Below are positions 6,340-9,488 of a stretch of 9,488 bases of DNA, in pieces (the first letter of the stretch is position 1; the number at the start of each line of letters is the position of its first letter). Source of the stretch: Chloroflexota bacterium (GTDB lineage: Bacteria; Chloroflexota; Dehalococcoidia; UBA3495); the NCBI GenBank assembly GCA_002707185.1, contig PAMF01000013.1, forward strand, positions 19,364 to 28,851, written 5' to 3'. The position numbers and the translations under genes were made by a program. The notes under the pieces were generated by a model. The model had not been told where the DNA came from and ran no database searches. It saw only the letters and a program-made list of their open reading frames with translations.

Positions 6340-7323
6340 CTAGTTATTGTATACTTCCGCATTCGCGCACGCTTCAAGGGTATTACCATTTAGGCCTGAT
6401 ATCAGATTACGGGTGGCTAGCATCATAGTATTTAACCTGGTCGGTAAGGCGGCACTCCCTATATGGGGTGTAACTATGAGGTTTTCTAAAGATAATAATG
6501 GGCTATTGGAAGTTATTGGTTCTGGTTCAGTGACGTCCAATGCAGCTGAGTAAATCCATTTTTCGCTGAGTGCCTTATATAACGCTTCGGGATCCACGAT
6601 TGGTCCCCTTGATGCGTTGATCAAGATTGCGGTGGGTTTCATCATTTTAAGTCGTGCTTCGTTAATAATATGTCTCGTTTCTTCATTAAGTGGTATGTGC
6701 AGGGAAATGAAATCACATTCCTTCATCAAATGAGGAAGAGTTCGATATTCCAACGAATTTAATGATTCCAATTCGGGTTTACGAGTTCTTGAATAATATA
6801 AAATTCTCATATCGAATCCACGAGCTCTTTTAGCCACTTCTTGCCCAATTTGGCCCATCCCAATGATCCCTAATGTGGCTTCATGTATATCTATACCGAG
6901 CCAATGCATTGGGTGATGTGCTAATTGCCATTTCCCTTGTCTAACCCAGCGCTCGCTTTCGCCGACGCGTCTAGCGGCAGCCATCATAAGGGCAAATGTT
7001 AAATCCGCTGTCGATTTTGCCAATATTCCTGGTGTATAACCTACGGGTATCCCACGTTTTGTGACTTCTGCTAAATCGATATTATCTAGACCTACAGACA
7101 ATTGGCTTATCACTTTTAGTTTCGGTGACGCATCAAGCAGATCACCGTCTATACGGTCCATAATGTTGGTTAACAATCCGTCCACATCGTGTGATTTGTC
7201 TTTTAGTTGATTCGGTGTGGGAGGTTGATCATTCGTCCAGAGATCGATATCAGCATGTTTTGCCAAAGTATTTAATGCTGGTTCGAGAATCTGTCTTGTA
7301 ACGAATACTTTAGGTAATGACAT
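6340..7323 (-). CDS. D-2-hydroxyacid dehydrogenase (glyoxylate/hydroxypyruvate reductase-like)
   Basis: 327 residues, the standard length for NAD(P)-dependent D-2-hydroxyacid dehydrogenases, which interconvert 2-oxo acids and D-2-hydroxy acids in the cytoplasm. Seen: the substrate-loop motif SVGLDNIDL (76-84), the dinucleotide-binding GMGQIG (155-160), and the catalytic triad Arg239 (NASRG), Glu268 (DVTEPEP) and His287 (TPHIGS). The Arg-Glu-His spacing of 29 and 19 residues matches my recollection of human GRHPR. The end of the second cofactor-binding strand reads YYSRTRK (176-182) rather than carrying an Asp, which favours NADPH. Start ATG 7323 has AGGAAG a few bases upstream. The gene is divergent from the ornithine-cyclodeaminase homologue and faces tRNA-Ser. 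Exact substrate (glyoxylate, hydroxypyruvate or another 2-oxo acid) is not decided. Confidence 0.94.
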   Translation of the reverse strand: MSLPKVFVTRQILEPALNTLAKHADIDLWTNDQPPTPNQLKDKSHDVDGLLTNIMDRIDGDLLDASPKLKVISQLSVGLDNIDLAEVTKRGIPVGYTPGILAKSTADLTFALMMAAARRVGESERWVRQGKWQLAHHPMHWLGIDIHEATLGIIGMGQIGQEVAKRARGFDMRILYYSRTRKPELESLNSLEYRTLPHLMKECDFISLHIPLNEETRHIINEARLKMMKPTAILINASRGPIVDPEALYKALSEKWIYSAALDVTEPEPITSNSPLLSLENLIVTPHIGSAALPTRLNTMMLATRNLISGLNGNTLEACANAEVYNN

Positions 7324-7391
7324 ATTTACTTCCTGACTTCTTATTTTCCAAAAATTGTATTAAAGCCGAAGCCAAATTACCAGTTAATATT

Positions 7392-7421
7392 TTGGATTGC
7401 TTTAGGTATGGGTGCTATACT
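7392..7421 (+). promoter_or_regulatory. Extended -10 promoter for the ornithine cyclodeaminase-family gene
   Basis: TG-C-TATACT (TG at 7413-7414, -10 at 7416-7421) with a -35-like TTGGAT at 7392-7397 (18-nt spacer) predicts a start near 7428 and a 5' leader of about 25 nt before ATG 7453. Confidence 0.6.
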
Positions 7422-7452
7422 GGTCATAATTTGCTTGTTGATGGAGGACTGA

Positions 7453-8412
7453 ATGGCCTTGTTTTTGTCGGAAGATGATGTGGCTAAATTGCTGCCTATG
7501 AACGAATGTATTAACGTACTGGAAGAAGCCTTTTTACATTCATCAGATGGGAAGACTGATATCCAGCCACGTTATAGAATTCGCATGCCTAATGGGTTTT
7601 TCCACTTTATGGCGGCTGCGGATGCCGGTCACGGGGTTTTTGGCTACAAGGCCTATCCATCGTTTGCGGGGCCCGGTGGAAGCAAATTTTTAGTCATGCT
7701 TTACGACTACGAGTCCGGTCAATTGTTGGCTTGTTTAGAAGCTGGGCGACTGGGGCAAATTCGGACCGGAGCGGCTTCTGGATTGGCTACCAAATATATG
7801 GCTAAAGCTGATGTTGGTACAGTTGGAGTTATTGGGTCAGGATTTCAGGCTAGAGCCCAACTTGAGGCAATTTGCGCTGTAAGGGATATCACCCAGGTAA
7901 AGGTTTTTAGTCGTAGAGAAGATAGGAGAAATGATTTTGCCACCCGCATGTCTGAGAGATTACAGGTTGATATTATTCCTGTGGCTACTTCAGAAGAGTG
8001 TGTCTCGGATTCAGATATCATAGTGACTATCACATCTTCTAGGGATCCCGTATTTGATGGAGATTCCCTTAAAGAGGGATCTCATGTAAATGCCGCCGGC
8101 AGTAATCACTGGATGAGGGCTGAAATAGATGAAAAGACAGTTACTAGATCGAGCTTAATAGTAGTGGATGACTTGGAGCAAGCCAAAGCCGAATGCGGAG
8201 ATTTGCTTTTAGCTGAGGCACGAGGTACGTTCAGATGGGATATGGCTCGGGAATTACGAGATGTAATTGGGGGTAGAGTTTCCAACCCCTCTCTAGCCGG
8301 AGGAATAACGTTGTTTGAGTCTATGGGTGTAGCTCTCGAAGATATAGCCGCAGCCCAACTTGTATATTATAAAGCAGTGGATCAGGGAATAGGGGATCAG
8401 CTTCCCTTCTAA
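7453..8412 (+). CDS. Ornithine cyclodeaminase/mu-crystallin family protein
   Basis: 319 residues, normal for this NAD(P)-dependent family, which includes ornithine cyclodeaminase, alanine dehydrogenase-type enzymes and ketimine reductases. Seen: Lys66 in GYKAYPSF, GQIRTGAASGLA at 101-112 with the conserved Arg104, the Rossmann motif GSGFQA at 128-133, SRRED at 153-157 (basic residues after strand 2, favouring NADP(H)), VVDDLEQA at 237-244 where the family has its conserved Asp, and the C-terminal signature ESMGVALEDIAAAQLVY at 289-305. Start ATG 7453 has GGAGG 5 nt upstream. It is probably expressed alone from its own promoter. Family sequence alone does not separate cyclodeaminase from ketimine reductase or amino-acid dehydrogenase activity, so the substrate is left open. 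Confidence 0.93.
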   Translation: MALFLSEDDVAKLLPMNECINVLEEAFLHSSDGKTDIQPRYRIRMPNGFFHFMAAADAGHGVFGYKAYPSFAGPGGSKFLVMLYDYESGQLLACLEAGRLGQIRTGAASGLATKYMAKADVGTVGVIGSGFQARAQLEAICAVRDITQVKVFSRREDRRNDFATRMSERLQVDIIPVATSEECVSDSDIIVTITSSRDPVFDGDSLKEGSHVNAAGSNHWMRAEIDEKTVTRSSLIVVDDLEQAKAECGDLLLAEARGTFRWDMARELRDVIGGRVSNPSLAGGITLFESMGVALEDIAAAQLVYYKAVDQGIGDQLPF

Positions 8413-8464
8413 TATCGTTAACAAAATGATGCCTTTGTCATATAGTTGTAACCAGAGCCATCAA

Positions 8465-8495
8465 TTGTAATGTTTAATGATATGAATCATATAAT
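8465..8495 (+). promoter_or_regulatory. Candidate promoter with overlapping palindrome upstream of the cupin gene
   Basis: TATAAT at 8490-8495 is a perfect -10, with TTGTAA (8465-8470) as a poor -35 at 19 nt. The palindrome ATATGA-A-TCATAT (8480-8492) overlaps the -10, as a repressor site would. A second option is the extended -10 TG-T-TATAGT at 8503-8511. The region is AT-rich, so chance matches are likely. Confidence 0.4.
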
Positions 8496-8530
8496 AGTTT
8501 CATGTTATAGTCATCGCAGGGAAACAAATG

Positions 8531-8577
8531 GCATTACTAACTAGGCTACAAACTCTGCCTTAGGCGGTTTAGTTCTG
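8531..8577 (+). other. Structured leader before the cupin gene
   Basis: The transcribed leader can fold CTGCC-TTA-GGCGG (5 bp with one T.G pair) inside a possible outer AACTA/TAGTT pairing. It lies some 25-30 nt before the start codon and matches no riboswitch class I know. It is short and may be chance. Confidence 0.2.
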
Positions 8578-8602
8578 TATCATTGTGAATACTGGAGGTA
8601 TT

Positions 8603-8944
8603 GTGATAATTCGTTTGTATACTGGGGAGAATGGACAGGCCTATTTCGAAGATCTAAATATTCCAGGTAATGATACACAAGTAGTAGACTTGGAGGCAGG
8701 TGCCGACATGACCTTCCGTAGATTTCCGGACGGTCATTTTAGTGATTGGCATAATGCTCCTAGGTTGCAATATGTGATAGTACTGGGTGGACGTATGGAG
8801 ATCGGTGTTGGTGATGGTACAAAGCGCATACTAGACCCCGGGGACATTCTACAGGTAGAGGATTTAACTGGACAGGGACATACTACTAGATCGCTCGGTC
8901 AACGTGTAGTAGCTAGTGTTCCGTTAGTGTCACGATCAAAGTAG
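8603..8944 (+). CDS. Small single-domain cupin protein
   Basis: 113 residues forming one cupin beta-barrel. Seen: GHFSDWHNAPRLQYVIVLGG (first cupin motif region, about 44-63), then RMEIGVGDG and the DPGDILQVED turn, and TGQGHTTR near 89-96 (second motif). The canonical first motif G(X)5HXH(X)3-4E is reduced: only one histidine of the HXH pair (His51) remains and a Gln replaces the Glu. With the second-motif histidine (His93) a reduced metal site is still possible. An in-frame GTG at 8585 would add six residues, but GGAGG at 8594-8598 sits 4 nt before the GTG at 8603, which is the preferred start. Cytoplasmic; such proteins may be small oxygenase or isomerase-type enzymes or ligand binders, and none can be assigned. 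It converges on the FAD-linked oxidase gene with 13 nt between the stops. Confidence 0.85.
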   Translation: MIIRLYTGENGQAYFEDLNIPGNDTQVVDLEAGADMTFRRFPDGHFSDWHNAPRLQYVIVLGGRMEIGVGDGTKRILDPGDILQVEDLTGQGHTTRSLGQRVVASVPLVSRSK

Positions 8945-8957
8945 GTAATTAGTCCTA

Positions 8958-9488
8958 TCAAGATGATGCTGTTGGTAGGCCCAATTTCCCAGGGTTGAGA
9001 ATATTGGCCGGGTCCAAAAGATTTTTCCAAGAATGGATAACATCATGGTTGCTTCCCATCTCTCTTGATAAAAGATGGTTAAGTTTTACGCCCACACCAT
9101 GGCAGTATTCCATGATGCCCCCCATGTCTTGAGCTAATGTCAACACATTCTCAACGCCGGCAGCCAATATCTCGTTGTAGGCGATGCCATCATCATCCAT
9201 GTTATCTGGCGTTTCAGGTACGATCATCATGGAAAAAAATTCAGGGCGGCTCCAAATTGCGTATTCTATGACCATTAACTTGTGGTTTTGCAAAATCTGT
9301 TCCGCTTTTCTTTTATAATCCAAGACTTTGCTAGCTGGGAGAGCCAAGTGTAGATAATCGAATCCTCGCCCGCGCTGTCTATCCCATTTTATTACTCGTG
9401 GTTTACCCAGTGAGTTGCTTTTGTATCTTTCGGCTGAATCCCTTCTAGTTTCCCAGTATTTTAAAGTATGTTCCGGCCCCAGATCTTG
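8958..9488 (-). CDS. FAD-linked oxidase, C-terminal part (cut by window edge)
   Basis: The last 176 residues of a vanillyl-alcohol-oxidase/alkyl-DHAP-synthase-type flavoprotein (FAD-linked oxidase C-terminal domain). The frame is open from the right edge of the window to TGA at 8960-8958; the FAD-binding N-terminal domain lies outside. Seen (numbering from the edge): RGRGFDYLHLALPASKV at 39-55, GGIMEYCHGVGVK at 123-135, corresponding to the family's HGIG loop near the flavin, and the terminal signature LDPANILNPGKLG at 158-170. Known members oxidise phenolic alcohols or 2-hydroxy acids, or act in ether-lipid synthesis; the WETRRDS and RGRGF context suggests the phenolic-oxidase side, weakly. 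No terminator is visible between it and the convergent cupin gene. Confidence 0.9.
   Translation of the reverse strand, partial: QDLGPEHTLKYWETRRDSAERYKSNSLGKPRVIKWDRQRGRGFDYLHLALPASKVLDYKRKAEQILQNHKLMVIEYAIWSRPEFFSMMIVPETPDNMDDDGIAYNEILAAGVENVLTLAQDMGGIMEYCHGVGVKLNHLLSREMGSNHDVIHSWKNLLDPANILNPGKLGLPTASS

Overview
The window looks like part of a chromosome from an uncultured, heterotrophic, redox-enzyme-rich bacterium. Base composition looks moderate, roughly mid-40s %GC by eye. The mix of single-copy flavin enzymes, a xanthine-dehydrogenase-family subunit, a UGSC protein, a hydroxyacid dehydrogenase, an ornithine-cyclodeaminase homologue and a small cupin resembles marine SAR202-type Chloroflexota. 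That placement is inference from gene content only; no marker gene here proves it. The code is standard: TGA is the normal stop of three genes here.

Layout. 1-458 (-): N-terminal part of a flavin-dependent halogenase/monooxygenase-like protein, cut by the left edge. 489-520: strong hairpin terminator. 544-2865 (-): molybdopterin-binding large subunit of the xanthine dehydrogenase family. 3062-3607 (+): a UGSC-family selenoprotein with an in-frame TGA at 3362-3364 and a hairpin just downstream that fits a bacterial SECIS element. A conventional ORF call truncates it at 100 residues. 3758-4789 (+): conserved protein of unknown function. 4803-6014 (+): MFS transporter, 13 nt downstream and probably co-transcribed. 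6180-6267 (+): tRNA-Ser(GGA). 6340-7323 (-): D-2-hydroxyacid dehydrogenase. 7453-8412 (+): ornithine cyclodeaminase/mu-crystallin family protein, divergent from the previous gene. 8603-8944 (+): small cupin. 8958-9488 (-): C-terminal part of an FAD-linked oxidase, cut by the right edge and convergent with the cupin.

How it fits together. Most genes are single transcription units on alternating strands, several with recognisable promoters. The only likely operon is the unknown protein plus MFS transporter, and it follows the selenoprotein in the same direction across a weak terminator. The rest are redox or carbonyl/amino-acid enzymes typical of scavenging diverse organic substrates. No shared pathway can be proved from the sequence. 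No selenium-insertion gene (selA, selB, selD or tRNA-Sec) lies in the window. No gene-free stretch reaches 300 bases; the longest (2866-3061 and 8413-8602) hold the regulatory elements listed. No insertion sequence, CRISPR array or long repeat was seen.
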